Assembly: GCA_910584785.1 (NCBI GenBank)
Contig: CAJUDX010000002.1
Span: 93,777-132,306 of the forward strand
Direction of reading: 5' to 3'
Length of the DNA stretch: 38,530 nt
Source: an uncultured Lachnospiraceae bacterium
GTDB lineage: Bacteria > Bacillota > Clostridia > Lachnospirales > Lachnospiraceae
Below, one piece after another: positions 31,504-38,530 of this stretch. Below the pieces are notes generated by a model that ran no database searches, was not told the DNA's origin, and saw nothing but the letters and a program-made list of their open reading frames with translations. Each line of letters begins with the position of its first letter. The stretch's first letter is position 1. Made by a program: the position numbers and the translations under genes.

Positions 31504-32826
31504 TTGCCGGAGAAAAACCAGATGGGAAAAGGGCCAGAAAAACGTCATTTTATTCATGAAAAGATAGTCAAGCCTAAGCTTACCCGTTTTCAGATCCTAC
31601 GCCGTTTACTGTTTCTGGGATGCGGTGCAGTTCTTTTTGGTTTTTTGGCAGCAGTGACCTTTGCTGTATCGGAACCATGGGCAAAGAAATTTCTGGCAGA
31701 ACCAGAGACGACGGAAAGTTCTTCGGTTTCGATTCCCACGGATGAGCCGGAGACAACACCAGCGCCCACGACGACTGCACCTCCAAAGGAAACGAAAGAG
31801 GAGGAGAGCGAGACAGCACCGATTGAAGAGGTGATACGAAACGAGATGGAACGCTATCCGTTCGGCGCAGAAGACTTACTATCGATGTACGGCGGTTTTA
31901 ATGAACTGGTACAGGATACGAATAAGGGAATTGTTACGATACATTCGGTAAAAACGCAGACGGATTGGTTTGATAATTCGGTAGAAATTGCAGGTCAATA
32001 TGCGGGGGCAGTGATTGCTGCTACACCAGAAGAATTTTTTGTACTTACGCCGCGGGAGGCGGTTTCGGATGCCGAGGCGATAGAGGTAACACTTTCTGAC
32101 GGAAGCCCTGCTCTGGCCCAGCTAAAGGGAGTGGATAAGGTATCCGATATGGCTGTTCTGCGGGTGGATATCTCTACTCTGGAAGACAGTGCAAAGGAAG
32201 GAATTAAAGTACTGGAACTGGGTAATTCCTATGCGGTAAAGCCGGGAGATCTGATATTTACAGCCGGAGCACCGGCGGGGATGATTTTTTCAAACAGTAT
32301 AGGTACGGTTTCCTATGTGGCGAAAAATGTAGCTGTCGTGGACGGGAACAGTCGCCTGTTCTATACAGAAGCATCAGGGCAGGCTGACCAGGGAACCTTT
32401 TTGTTTAACACTAAGGGTCAGGTGATTGGCTGGGTTACGGATGATTACCGCGCGGAAGGAGACTATATGACTGTGGTTCGGGCATTGTCCGATTATAAGT
32501 CGGTATTGGAAAAGCTGTCGAATGGGATTACCGCGCCCTATCTGGGCATCATGGGACAGGAGGTGCCGGAGAGCAAGCGGCAGGAGGGGATGCCCCTGGG
32601 TATTTACATCAGCCGGGCCATTGCGGACGGTCCGGCATATAATGCCGGAATACAAAGCGGGGACATTCTGACAAAACTAGGGGAAAACAGCATTGTGACA
32701 ATGCGGGATTTCCAAAATTATCTGGATAAGCTGAAAACCGGAGAGAATGTTATCGTACAGATTCAGCGCTTTGACCGCGAGGAATATGTGGAGATGGAGT
32801 ATGAGGTTACGGTTGGGGCAAGGTAA
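31504..32826 (+). CDS. HtrA-like membrane pseudoprotease with PDZ domain
   Basis: A protein of about 440 residues. A cytoplasmic tail, one membrane helix (about 32-56) and a Thr/Pro/Glu-rich linker lead to a trypsin-fold domain (about 135-330) and a PDZ domain (about 340-438; LGIMGQEV, GIYISRAIADGPAYNAGIQSGDILTKLGE). The fold matches DegP/HtrA, but the catalytic His segment reads LTPREAV (181-187) in place of TNNHVV. The Ser segment reads ADQGTFL (294-300) in place of GNSGGPL. Only Asp215 (VSDMAVLRV) remains. Hence it probably does not cut and may act as a scaffold or sensor. The start is TTG 31504, seven bases after AAAGGAGG. Confidence 0.85.
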   Translation: MPEKNQMGKGPEKRHFIHEKIVKPKLTRFQILRRLLFLGCGAVLFGFLAAVTFAVSEPWAKKFLAEPETTESSSVSIPTDEPETTPAPTTTAPPKETKEEESETAPIEEVIRNEMERYPFGAEDLLSMYGGFNELVQDTNKGIVTIHSVKTQTDWFDNSVEIAGQYAGAVIAATPEEFFVLTPREAVSDAEAIEVTLSDGSPALAQLKGVDKVSDMAVLRVDISTLEDSAKEGIKVLELGNSYAVKPGDLIFTAGAPAGMIFSNSIGTVSYVAKNVAVVDGNSRLFYTEASGQADQGTFLFNTKGQVIGWVTDDYRAEGDYMTVVRALSDYKSVLEKLSNGITAPYLGIMGQEVPESKRQEGMPLGIYISRAIADGPAYNAGIQSGDILTKLGENSIVTMRDFQNYLDKLKTGENVIVQIQRFDREEYVEMEYEVTVGAR

Positions 32827-32876
32827 GGGAAATTAATTTAAAAATTCGTGCAATAATGCACAGGGAAGGGATTAGG

Positions 32877-33821
32877 ATGATGAAGTATATTGAATCGTTT
32901 AAGGAGGGGCTGCACACTTCGGATATTTATTTGTGTAAAAATAAGCAGATTGCTCTGACTAAAAGCGGGAAGGAGTATGGAAATCTGCTGCTGCAGGATA
33001 AGACAGGGACAATCGATGGAAAAATATGGGACTTACACTCCCCTGGGGTGGGAAGCTTTGAAACCCTGGATTATGTGCAGGTGGAAGCTGATGTTACCCT
33101 GTTTCAGGGGTCCTATCAGCTGAATATTAAACGTATCCGCAAGGCGGCAGCTGGGGAGTATGTGGAAGCAGATTATCTTCCGGTTTCCAAGAAAAATATT
33201 GATAAGATGTACAAGGAGCTGCTTGGTTATGGAAGAACAATAAAAAACCCCTATTTAAGTCAGCTGGTGCTGGGTTTTTTTGAAAATGCGAAGTTTGCCA
33301 GAATGTTCAGCTTTCATTCGGCTGCCAAGAGCGTCCATCATGGTTTTGTTGGAGGTTTGCTGGAGCATACGCTGAGTGTAACGAAAATGTGTGATTACTA
33401 TGCTTCCTATTATCCGCAGCTGAACCGGGATCTTCTGCTTACAGCGGCGATGTTTCATGATATTGGTAAGCTAAAAGAATTATCCACCTTTCCTGAAAAT
33501 GACTATACGGACGACGGGCAGCTGTTAGGGCATATTGTGATTGGGACAGAGATGCTTGGCGATAAGATACGAACGATTTCCGGCTTTCCGCCTAAGCTGG
33601 CACTGGAGTTAAAGCACTGCATTTTGGCTCATCACGGGGAGCTGGAATATGGTTCACCGAAAAAACCTGCCCTGCTTGAGGCCCTGGCATTAAACTTTGC
33701 AGATAATACCGATGCTAAAATGGAAACCATGATTGAAGCATTAAATGCCGGCGGGGAAAATACAGGGTGGCTGGGATATAACCGGCTGTTGGAAACGAAT
33801 ATTCGAAAAACGGAAGGGTAG
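32877..33821 (+). CDS. yhaM: 3'-5' exoribonuclease YhaM family (OB-HD)
   Basis: A protein of about 314 residues. The N-terminal OB-fold domain (about 12-90; LLLQDKTGTIDGKIWD, VQVEADVTLFQGSYQLNIKRI) binds nucleic acid. The HD phosphohydrolase domain has HHGFVGGLLEHTLSV, then MFHDIGKLKEL (metal-binding His-Asp) and ILAHHGELEYG. This layout is YhaM, which trims RNA and DNA from the 3' end. ATG 32877 or 32880 are both plausible, with AAGGGATTAGG upstream. It lies 50 bases after the HtrA-like gene. Confidence 0.92.
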   Translation: MMKYIESFKEGLHTSDIYLCKNKQIALTKSGKEYGNLLLQDKTGTIDGKIWDLHSPGVGSFETLDYVQVEADVTLFQGSYQLNIKRIRKAAAGEYVEADYLPVSKKNIDKMYKELLGYGRTIKNPYLSQLVLGFFENAKFARMFSFHSAAKSVHHGFVGGLLEHTLSVTKMCDYYASYYPQLNRDLLLTAAMFHDIGKLKELSTFPENDYTDDGQLLGHIVIGTEMLGDKIRTISGFPPKLALELKHCILAHHGELEYGSPKKPALLEALALNFADNTDAKMETMIEALNAGGENTGWLGYNRLLETNIRKTEG

Positions 33822-33830
33822 TAACTGGTC

Positions 33831-33987
33831 GGCAGGTTAAAGATATGTTGCAGTCTGAAAGCAGATGGCGGGTTAAAAATATGCTGCAGTTTGAAAGCAG
33901 ATGGCAGGTTAAAAATATGCTGCAGTCTGAAAGCAGATGGCAGGTTAAAGATATGCTGCAGTCTGAAAGCAGATAGCAGGTTAAAAT
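33831..33987. repeat. 36-bp tandem repeat, open in both directions
   Basis: Four complete 36-bp units (33831-33866, 33867-33902, 33903-33938, 33939-33974) and 13 bases of a fifth, with one to three base changes between units. There are no spacers, so it is not CRISPR. On the plus strand an ATG at 33845 opens a 43-codon frame built of a 12-residue motif, WQVKNMLQSESR. On the minus strand a frame of 12-residue motifs (FNLPSAFRLQHI) also stays open. Neither has a clear ribosome binding site. It lies just past the yhaM stop. Confidence 0.88.
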
Positions 33988-34006
33988 AGCAGACTGACGA
34001 AAAAAT

Positions 34007-34072
34007 AGGCTGTTTCTGTCTTGCACAGTGGTTTGGTTCTGAGGTCAAAACCCTGTGATAAAGAAACAGCCT
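34007..34072. terminator. Long hairpin with A-run/T-run, terminator-like
   Basis: An 11-bp perfect outer stem, AGGCTGTTTCT (34007-34017) / AGAAACAGCCT (34062-34072). An inner stem follows: CACAG plus GGTTT (34024-34034, one bulged T) with AAACC plus CTGTG (34048-34057). Six A precede it on the plus strand, so on the minus strand it has a T-run and is a better terminator. On the plus strand it may protect or end the yhaM transcript. Confidence 0.6.
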
Positions 34073-34080
34073 GTCCTATA

Positions 34081-34294
34081 TGGGAAAGCGTTCTACTTTC
34101 ATCGATGGAGATGCCCATAGAGTAAAGGGGTTATCCGTTTTGTGAGTTGGGACGCTTTTATTGTTAGTCGGGAGCGGCAGTCGGTCGCGCGCTTTTTTGA
34201 CCACCGCCCCCATTTTTATGTAGTACTCCGAAACATTTCGGGTTTAATATACAGAATCGTGTTCTGCTGAGTGAAAAGCTTCGGTAGAACTTTT
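34081..34294 (+). ncRNA. Candidate structured ncRNA of about 210 nt, class not identified
   Basis: Between yhaM and rlmD there is no gene but much pairing. An 11-bp stem joins AAAGCGTTCTA (34085-34095) to TGGGACGCTTT (34148-34158), with two G-T pairs. A second arm pairs GGGAGCGG (34170-34177) with CCGCCCC (34204-34210) around GGTC/GACC. A perfect CCGAAA/TTTCGG hairpin (34228-34241) comes next. The last hairpin is a terminator on the plus strand. Size and complexity recall clostridial ncRNA classes such as raiA, but I cannot confirm any match. I found no good promoter. Confidence 0.5.
34261..34294 (+). terminator. Intrinsic terminator at the end of the candidate ncRNA
   Basis: GTTCTGCTGAG (34261-34271) pairs with CTTCGGTAGAAC (34279-34290) including G-T pairs, followed by TTTT. 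It implies a plus-strand transcript ending before the rlmD promoter region. Confidence 0.65.
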
Positions 34295-34308
34295 ATGTGT
34301 TTAAGTAT

Positions 34309-34327
34309 AGTGGATAATTGTGGATAA
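34309..34327. promoter_or_regulatory. Two adjacent DnaA-box-like 9-mers
   Basis: On the minus strand, TTATCCACA (34327-34319) matches the DnaA box consensus TTATNCACA exactly, and TTATCCACT (34317-34309) has one mismatch. They are 10 bp apart, about one helical turn. An AT-rich stretch (about 34328-34395) follows. DnaA could act here as a regulator of rlmD or the ncRNA; no dnaA or dnaN gene is near. Confidence 0.4.
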
Positions 34328-34440
34328 ATTATGGAAAATATATGAAAGAAAAATAAAATTAATTACAAAATTATGTATGTTAAATACAAAGGTTGTTAGT
34401 TCTGGCTAAGATAGAACAATGCGGGAAGGGAGAATAAGGG

Positions 34441-35868
34441 ATGCTGGAGAAAAATGAGCAATTTTTTGTGGAAATTAAAGATATCAGCGAGGACGGCGCA
34501 GGCATTGGAAAGACCGATGGCTTTACCTGGTTTGTCAAGGATACAGTAATTGGGGATGTGGTGGAAGCAAAGGTGATGAAGAAGAAAAAGAACTACGGAT
34601 TTGCCCGGCTGGTGCGGGTGATAACTCCTTCACCGGATCGGGTGGAACAGAAGTGCCCGGTGGCAAGGGCCTGTGGGGGATGCCAGCTGCAGTCGATGGA
34701 GTATAAGGCGCAGTTAAGGTTTAAGGAGAGAAAGATTTATGGGCACCTGACGAGAATTGGCGGGGTGGAAAACCTGGTTCTGCCGGGGGAAGCGAGGTCT
34801 GGAAAAGAAGGTGTGGCTGGCGAAGGAGAATCCATACTGGAGATGGAACCAATCCTTGGGATGGAAAATCCGTGGCGTTATCGGAATAAGGCACAGTTTC
34901 CCTGTGGAAGGAATAAAGATGGGAAGATAGTTTTTGGATTTTATGCGGGCAGGACACATGCAATCATTGAACAAAAAGACTGTGTACTGGGGATTGAGGA
35001 AAATGGAAAGATTTTAGAGATTATTGGGGAGTTTATGGAGAAATTTGGAATTGAACCCTATGATGAACAGGGACATTCGGGGTTGGTGCGCCATGTGCTG
35101 ATCCGCAAGGGATTTAAGACAGGAAAGATTATGGTTTGCCTGGTGATTAACGGGGATAAGCTAACGCACGGGGAAGAACTGGTCAGGCGCTTAAAGAAGG
35201 TAGAAGGGGTGGTTTCAGTTTCCTGTAATATTAACCGGGAAAGGACGAATGTCATTCTGGGTGAGAAGATGATAAACCTGTTTGGGCCGGGGTATATAAC
35301 TGACCGGATTGGCGAGGTAAGCTACAGGATTTCGCCGCAGTCGTTTTATCAGGTGAATCCATTGCAGACAGAAAAGCTGTACCAGACGGCGCTGGAATAT
35401 GCTGGGCTTACAGGAGAAGAAACGGTCTGGGACTTGTACTGTGGGATTGGGACCATTTCTTTGTTTCTGGCGCAGAAGGCGAAAAAAGTCTACGGGGTGG
35501 AAATTATCCCGGCAGCAGTTGCGGATGCACAGGAGAATGCACGAATAAATGGGATTGTAAATGCAGAGTTTTACACGGGAAGGGCAGAGGTGGTACTGCC
35601 GGAGCAGTATGAGAAAAATGGGATAAGTGCCGATGTTATTGTCGTCGATCCGCCAAGGAAGGGCTGTGATAAGGCTTGCCTGGATACAATAGTGGAGATG
35701 GCACCGGAAAAAGTGGTGTATATTAGCTGCGATTCGGCGACACTGGCCAGGGATGTGAAGTATTTGAGGGAGAGAGGGTATCAGGTAAAACGGGTTAGGG
35801 GTGTGGATCAATTTGGACATTGTGTGCATGTGGAGTGTGTCGTATTGATGTCAAGAGTGAAGGAATAA
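34441..35868 (+). CDS. rlmD: 23S rRNA (uracil-5-)-methyltransferase RlmD/RumA type
   Basis: A 475-residue enzyme that methylates C5 of a uracil in 23S rRNA. A TRAM domain (about 3-62) is followed by an Fe-S site with Cys72, Cys78, Cys81 (KCPVARACGGC) and Cys181 (EQKDC), the usual C-x5-C-x2-C plus one distant Cys. The Rossmann methyltransferase has WDLYCGIGTISLFLA, VDPPRKGCD and the catalytic Cys in YISCDSATLARDV. GGGAGAATAAGGG precedes the ATG. It could be RlmCD-like, modifying two sites as in other Firmicutes. Convergent structure at 35892 ends it. Confidence 0.93.
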   Translation: MLEKNEQFFVEIKDISEDGAGIGKTDGFTWFVKDTVIGDVVEAKVMKKKKNYGFARLVRVITPSPDRVEQKCPVARACGGCQLQSMEYKAQLRFKERKIYGHLTRIGGVENLVLPGEARSGKEGVAGEGESILEMEPILGMENPWRYRNKAQFPCGRNKDGKIVFGFYAGRTHAIIEQKDCVLGIEENGKILEIIGEFMEKFGIEPYDEQGHSGLVRHVLIRKGFKTGKIMVCLVINGDKLTHGEELVRRLKKVEGVVSVSCNINRERTNVILGEKMINLFGPGYITDRIGEVSYRISPQSFYQVNPLQTEKLYQTALEYAGLTGEETVWDLYCGIGTISLFLAQKAKKVYGVEIIPAAVADAQENARINGIVNAEFYTGRAEVVLPEQYEKNGISADVIVVDPPRKGCDKACLDTIVEMAPEKVVYISCDSATLARDVKYLRERGYQVKRVRGVDQFGHCVHVECVVLMSRVKE

Positions 35869-35891
35869 GTAATCCGCAAAAGCTTGAAATT

Positions 35892-35945
35892 AAAGGATTC
35901 CTAGGATATTGCCCTGAATTGGGTAATATCCAGGAATCCTTTTTG
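35892..35945 (+). terminator. rlmD terminator
   Basis: AAAGGATTCCT, GGATATT and CCC pair with GGG, AATATCC and AGGAATCCTTT in a nearly perfect stem of over 20 bp, followed by TTTTT. Of the 386 bases between rlmD and the HTH gene, the rest to 36179 shows only the weak hairpin at 36025-36066. Confidence 0.88.
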
Positions 35946-36024
35946 TTGCCGTTTAAACAAGGTTGACAACTGCAAAAGCACAGGTGGAAGCTACAGAATC
36001 GTTTTTTGCTTTATTAAGTGTATA

Positions 36025-36066
36025 CCCTCAATGAACTGGGGCGTGTATGCCTTTGTCCACTGAGGG
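36025..36066 (-). other. Imperfect inverted repeat in a gene-free stretch
   Basis: CCCTCAATGAAC (36025-36036) faces GTCCACTGAGGG (36055-36066). As minus-strand RNA the arms pair at all 12 positions with two G-U wobbles, while plus-strand RNA would have two A-C mismatches. This hints at a minus-strand transcript or an old mobile-element end. No ORF is present. Confidence 0.35.
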
Positions 36067-36179
36067 GAGGATTGTTTGAAAACAGCGGCTGCAGAATGTG
36101 CGAGTGATCAGGCTTATTGGAAGGTATCTGCATGAACGAGAAACTGTAATTCAATATCAATAAATAACATTTAACTTCA

Positions 36180-36208
36180 TTGAAATAATCAAGGAAAAGT
36201 GATACTAT
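36180..36208 (+). promoter_or_regulatory. Promoter of the HTH regulator gene
   Basis: TTGAAA (36180-36185), 17 bases, then TACTAT (36203-36208) with a TG extension (TGATACTAT). Confidence 0.55.
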
Positions 36209-36254
36209 GGATCATGGTGGAGTTTAATTGGATTTTTGAACATAAGGAGAACCT

Positions 36255-36422
36255 ATGGGCACAATCAGAAATGAGAGATATATCAGCCTGGATGAAGCCG
36301 CTGAGTATCTTAATATTAAGCCGGTTACTCTTCGCAGCTGGATCAGAAACCCCAAGAATGAAGTTCCAGCGCATAAAATTGGGAAATTCTGGAAGTTCAA
36401 ATATTCCGAGATAGATGAATAG
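36255..36422 (+). CDS. Small helix-turn-helix (excisionase/MerR-like) protein
   Basis: A 55-residue protein of the HTH_17/excisionase-like family: YISLDEAAEYLNIKPVTLRSWI (helix-turn-helix, about 9-30), then the wing KIGKFWKFKYSEID. The full length of such domains is present. AAGGAG lies before the ATG. Genes of this kind often stand just upstream of type I restriction-modification genes, where they act as regulators or recombination cofactors. Here it precedes hsdM by 125 bases with its own promoter. Confidence 0.85.
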   Translation: MGTIRNERYISLDEAAEYLNIKPVTLRSWIRNPKNEVPAHKIGKFWKFKYSEIDE

Positions 36423-36479
36423 GTTAACAGCGGAAAGAACGCAATCGAAGATTGAAGTCCTTTTTATGAGACTGTACTT

Positions 36480-36508
36480 TTGCTATATTGAAAGTGACAG
36501 ATTATAAT
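36480..36508 (+). promoter_or_regulatory. Promoter of hsdM
   Basis: TTGCTA (36480-36485), 17 bases, then a perfect TATAAT (36503-36508), 40 bases before the hsdM start. Confidence 0.65.
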
Positions 36509-36547
36509 ATGTGGTCACAGGCCGCCTGAAAGAAGAGGTAATGGTAA

Positions 36548-38056
36548 ATGGCAAAAAAGACAAATGCAAACATTGGCTTTGAAAAACAACTGTGGGATGC
36601 GGCTTGCGTTTTGTGGGGATATATCCCGGCAGCGGAATACAGAAAGGTAATTATTGGGCTTATCTTTCTGCGTTACATATCCGCAGCCTTTGATAAAAGA
36701 TATCAGGAACTCGTGGATGAAGGCGAAGGTTTCGAGGACGACCGTGACGCCTATATGATGGAGAATGTTTTCTTCGTGCCGGAGGAGACAAGGTGGAGTA
36801 CCATCGCTGCCGCTGCGCATACACCGGAAATTGGCACGATTATCGATAATGCTATGAGAGCCATCGAAGCTGAGAATAAGACGCTGAAGAATGTCCTTCC
36901 GAAGAACTACGCCAACCCCGATCTTGATAAACGGGTGTTGGGTGATGTTGTGGACATCTTCACAAACAACATTGACATGAGCAACATCAAAGAGAGCGAA
37001 GACCTCCTCGGTCGTACATACGAATACTGTATTGCACAGTTTGCGGAGAAGGAAGGCGTTGGCGGTGGCGAATTCTATACGCCGTCCAGCGTGGTTCAAA
37101 CGCTCGTTTCCATCCTCCGCCCGTTTAACAACTGCCGCATGTATGACTGCTGCTGCGGTTCCGGTGGCATGTTCGTGCAGAGCGCAAAATTCATCCAGGC
37201 GCATTCCGGCAATCGCGGAGCAATCTCCGTATATGGGCAGGAGGCAAATGCAGACACCTGGAAGATGGCTAAAATGAACATGGCTATCCGAGGGATAGAC
37301 GCCGACTTCGGTCCCTATCAGGCGGATACCTTTACGAATGACTTGCACCCGACGCTGAAGGCAGATTTCATCCTTGCGAATCCGCCCTTCAACTATCATC
37401 CATGGAATCAGGAGAAGTTGTTAGAGGATGTACGCTGGAAGTATGGTATCCCACCTGCGGGCAATGCCAATTACGCATGGATTCAGCATATGATCCATCA
37501 TCTCGCACCGAGCGGAAAAATCGGTCTGGTGCTTGCAAACGGAGCCCTTTCCACGCAGTCCAGCGGCGAAGGTGAAATCCGCAAAAAGATTATAGAGGAC
37601 GATTTGATTGAAGGCATCATCGCTATGCCAACGCAGCTTTTCTACAGCGTTACCATCCCGGTTACTCTGTGGTTCATTACAAAGGGCAAGAAGCAGAAAG
37701 GTAAGATGCTCTTTATCGACGCCCGTAAGATGGGCCACATGGTCGACAGGAAGCACAGGGATTTCTCCGATGGGGATATTCAGAAACTGGCGGATACCTT
37801 TGAGGCGTTCCAGAATGGAACGCTTGAGGATGTAAAGGGTTTCTGCTCCATAGCTACCTTGCAGGACATTGCAAAGCAGGATTATATTCTGACGCCGGGA
37901 CGCTATGTGGGCATCGAGGAGCAGGAAGATGACGGTGAGCCTTTTGAAGAGAAAATGGCACGGCTGACGTCGGAACTATCTGATATGTTCGCCAAATCTC
38001 ATGAACTGGAGAGCGAGATCAGAAGAAAGTTAGGAGCGATTGGGTATGAAATATAA
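36548..38056 (+). CDS. hsdM: Type I restriction-modification DNA methyltransferase subunit HsdM
   Basis: A 502-residue N6-adenine methyltransferase. The N-terminal HsdM helical domain (about 10-140) starts FEKQLWDAACVLWGYIPAAEYRKVIIGLIFLRYIS. The catalytic domain has the GGGEFYTPSSVVQTLV signature, the SAM motif DCCCGSGGM and the catalytic ILANPPFN. A C-terminal helical region follows (about 455-502) that contacts HsdS. AGAGG precedes the ATG. Codons and GC differ from the flanking housekeeping genes (many GCC, CGC, TTC), which suggests transfer. hsdS begins inside its 3' end (11-bp overlap). Confidence 0.95.
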   Translation: MAKKTNANIGFEKQLWDAACVLWGYIPAAEYRKVIIGLIFLRYISAAFDKRYQELVDEGEGFEDDRDAYMMENVFFVPEETRWSTIAAAAHTPEIGTIIDNAMRAIEAENKTLKNVLPKNYANPDLDKRVLGDVVDIFTNNIDMSNIKESEDLLGRTYEYCIAQFAEKEGVGGGEFYTPSSVVQTLVSILRPFNNCRMYDCCCGSGGMFVQSAKFIQAHSGNRGAISVYGQEANADTWKMAKMNMAIRGIDADFGPYQADTFTNDLHPTLKADFILANPPFNYHPWNQEKLLEDVRWKYGIPPAGNANYAWIQHMIHHLAPSGKIGLVLANGALSTQSSGEGEIRKKIIEDDLIEGIIAMPTQLFYSVTIPVTLWFITKGKKQKGKMLFIDARKMGHMVDRKHRDFSDGDIQKLADTFEAFQNGTLEDVKGFCSIATLQDIAKQDYILTPGRYVGIEEQEDDGEPFEEKMARLTSELSDMFAKSHELESEIRRKLGAIGYEI

Positions 38057-38530
38057 TCTTTCGGATATATGTGAATACGCCAAGGGCAAAGTCGAGGTTG
38101 CTATTCTGGATGAAGATACCTATGTATCCACGGAAAATATGATGCCCAATAAAGGGGGTATAACAATCGCATCTTCTTTGCCAACCATAGCGCAGACACA
38201 GGTGTTTCTTGCTGGCGATATCTTGGTGTCGAATATCAGACCATACTTCAAGAAGATATGGTTTGCCAAGTTCGATGGAGGCTGCTCTAACGATGTTCTT
38301 GTGTTTAGAGCAAAGGACGGAGTGAGCAAGCGGTTTCTATACTATGTGCTTGCGGATGATACATTTTTCGATTACTCGATGGCAACCTCGAAAGGCACAA
38401 AGATGCCCCGTGGGGATAAAGCCGCCATTATGAAATATGTGGTACCTGATTTTACATACGAGGAACAAGAAAAAATCGCAGAAATACTTGAGGTGTTTGA
38501 CAGAAAAATACAGCTTAATACAGAAATAAA
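38046..38530 (+). CDS. hsdS: Type I restriction specificity subunit HsdS (partial, cut by window end)
   Basis: The first 161 codons of an HsdS subunit. The first target recognition domain is seen (MKYNLSDICEYAKGKVEV to about 140), with LAGDILVSNIRPYFKKIWFAK and STSKGTKMPRG-like ATSKGTKMPRGDKAAIMKYVVPDFTYEEQEKIAEILEVFDRKIQLNTEI, the standard transition into the first conserved spacer helix. The start overlaps hsdM by 11 bases. The second domain, and presumably hsdR, lie outside the window. Confidence 0.9.
   Translation, partial: MKYNLSDICEYAKGKVEVAILDEDTYVSTENMMPNKGGITIASSLPTIAQTQVFLAGDILVSNIRPYFKKIWFAKFDGGCSNDVLVFRAKDGVSKRFLYYVLADDTFFDYSMATSKGTKMPRGDKAAIMKYVVPDFTYEEQEKIAEILEVFDRKIQLNTEI

Noticed and set aside
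33831..33987. CRISPR array
   Set aside because: The 36-bp size fits a CRISPR repeat, but units follow each other without spacers and no cas genes are near.
33632..34048. Minus-strand ORF of 138 codons with 12-residue repeats
   Set aside because: It overlaps yhaM, has no ribosome binding site, and stays open only because the 36-bp repeat has no stops in this frame.
34309..34400. Chromosomal replication origin
   Set aside because: Two DnaA-like boxes and AT-rich DNA are present, but there is no dnaA, dnaN or larger box cluster.
36515..37399. Minus-strand ORF of 294 codons opposite hsdM
   Set aside because: hsdM is certain from its motifs; the opposite frame is a composition effect of its GC-rich codons.

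Overview
The window looks like chromosomal DNA of an anaerobic, spore-forming member of the Clostridia, most likely a Lachnospiraceae. The clues are the spore protein YyaC, acetate kinase, a YhaM-type nuclease, MutS2, an RlmD with an Fe-S cluster, DUF5711 and VanW surface proteins, strong AAAGGAGG-type ribosome binding sites and moderate GC. It is mostly housekeeping DNA, with a few accessory islands. The genus is not resolved.

Layout. 1-175: tandem 51-bp repeats with two hairpins per unit. 202-989 (-): a membrane 4Fe-4S protein and a 2[4Fe-4S] ferredoxin. 1377-4965 (+): an MmcQ/YjbR protein, then an ECF sigma factor, a membrane-bound anti-sigma-like protein and a YfbK-type vWA lipoprotein. 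5131-13082 (+): glgX, ackA, nth, a YARHG lipoprotein, and two genes related to the biosynthetic module of tellurium-resistance (Ter) operons (PRTase_2-TRSP and StiP/PRTase_1-PELOTA). 13090-13230: a structured, terminator-ended intergenic RNA. 13270-17963 (+): dCMP deaminase, a DUF4080 radical SAM protein, a DEDDh exonuclease, a 34-residue membrane microprotein and a VanW protein. 18002-20874 (+): a short HypE-like protein, an Lrp/AsnC regulator, an aminotransferase and trmL. 20941-25567 (+): yyaC, a LysM membrane protein, a DUF5711 protein and glucokinase. 25692-31289 (-): mutS2, a response regulator and its histidine kinase, and a secreted cell-wall-binding protein. 31504-35868 (+): an HtrA-like protein that has lost its catalytic residues, yhaM, a 36-bp tandem repeat, a candidate ncRNA, two DnaA-box-like sites and rlmD. 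36180-38530 (+): the start of a type I restriction-modification locus (HTH regulator, hsdM, partial hsdS) with different base composition, probably acquired.

Best candidates for something undescribed: the two-gene Ter-type phosphoribosyltransferase module standing alone in a housekeeping operon; the two structured intergenic RNAs (13090-13230 and about 34081-34294); the HtrA-like pseudoprotease; and a forespore-type promoter for yyaC lodged inside the trmL terminator. Functions come from recognising motifs by eye; no database search or folding program was run.
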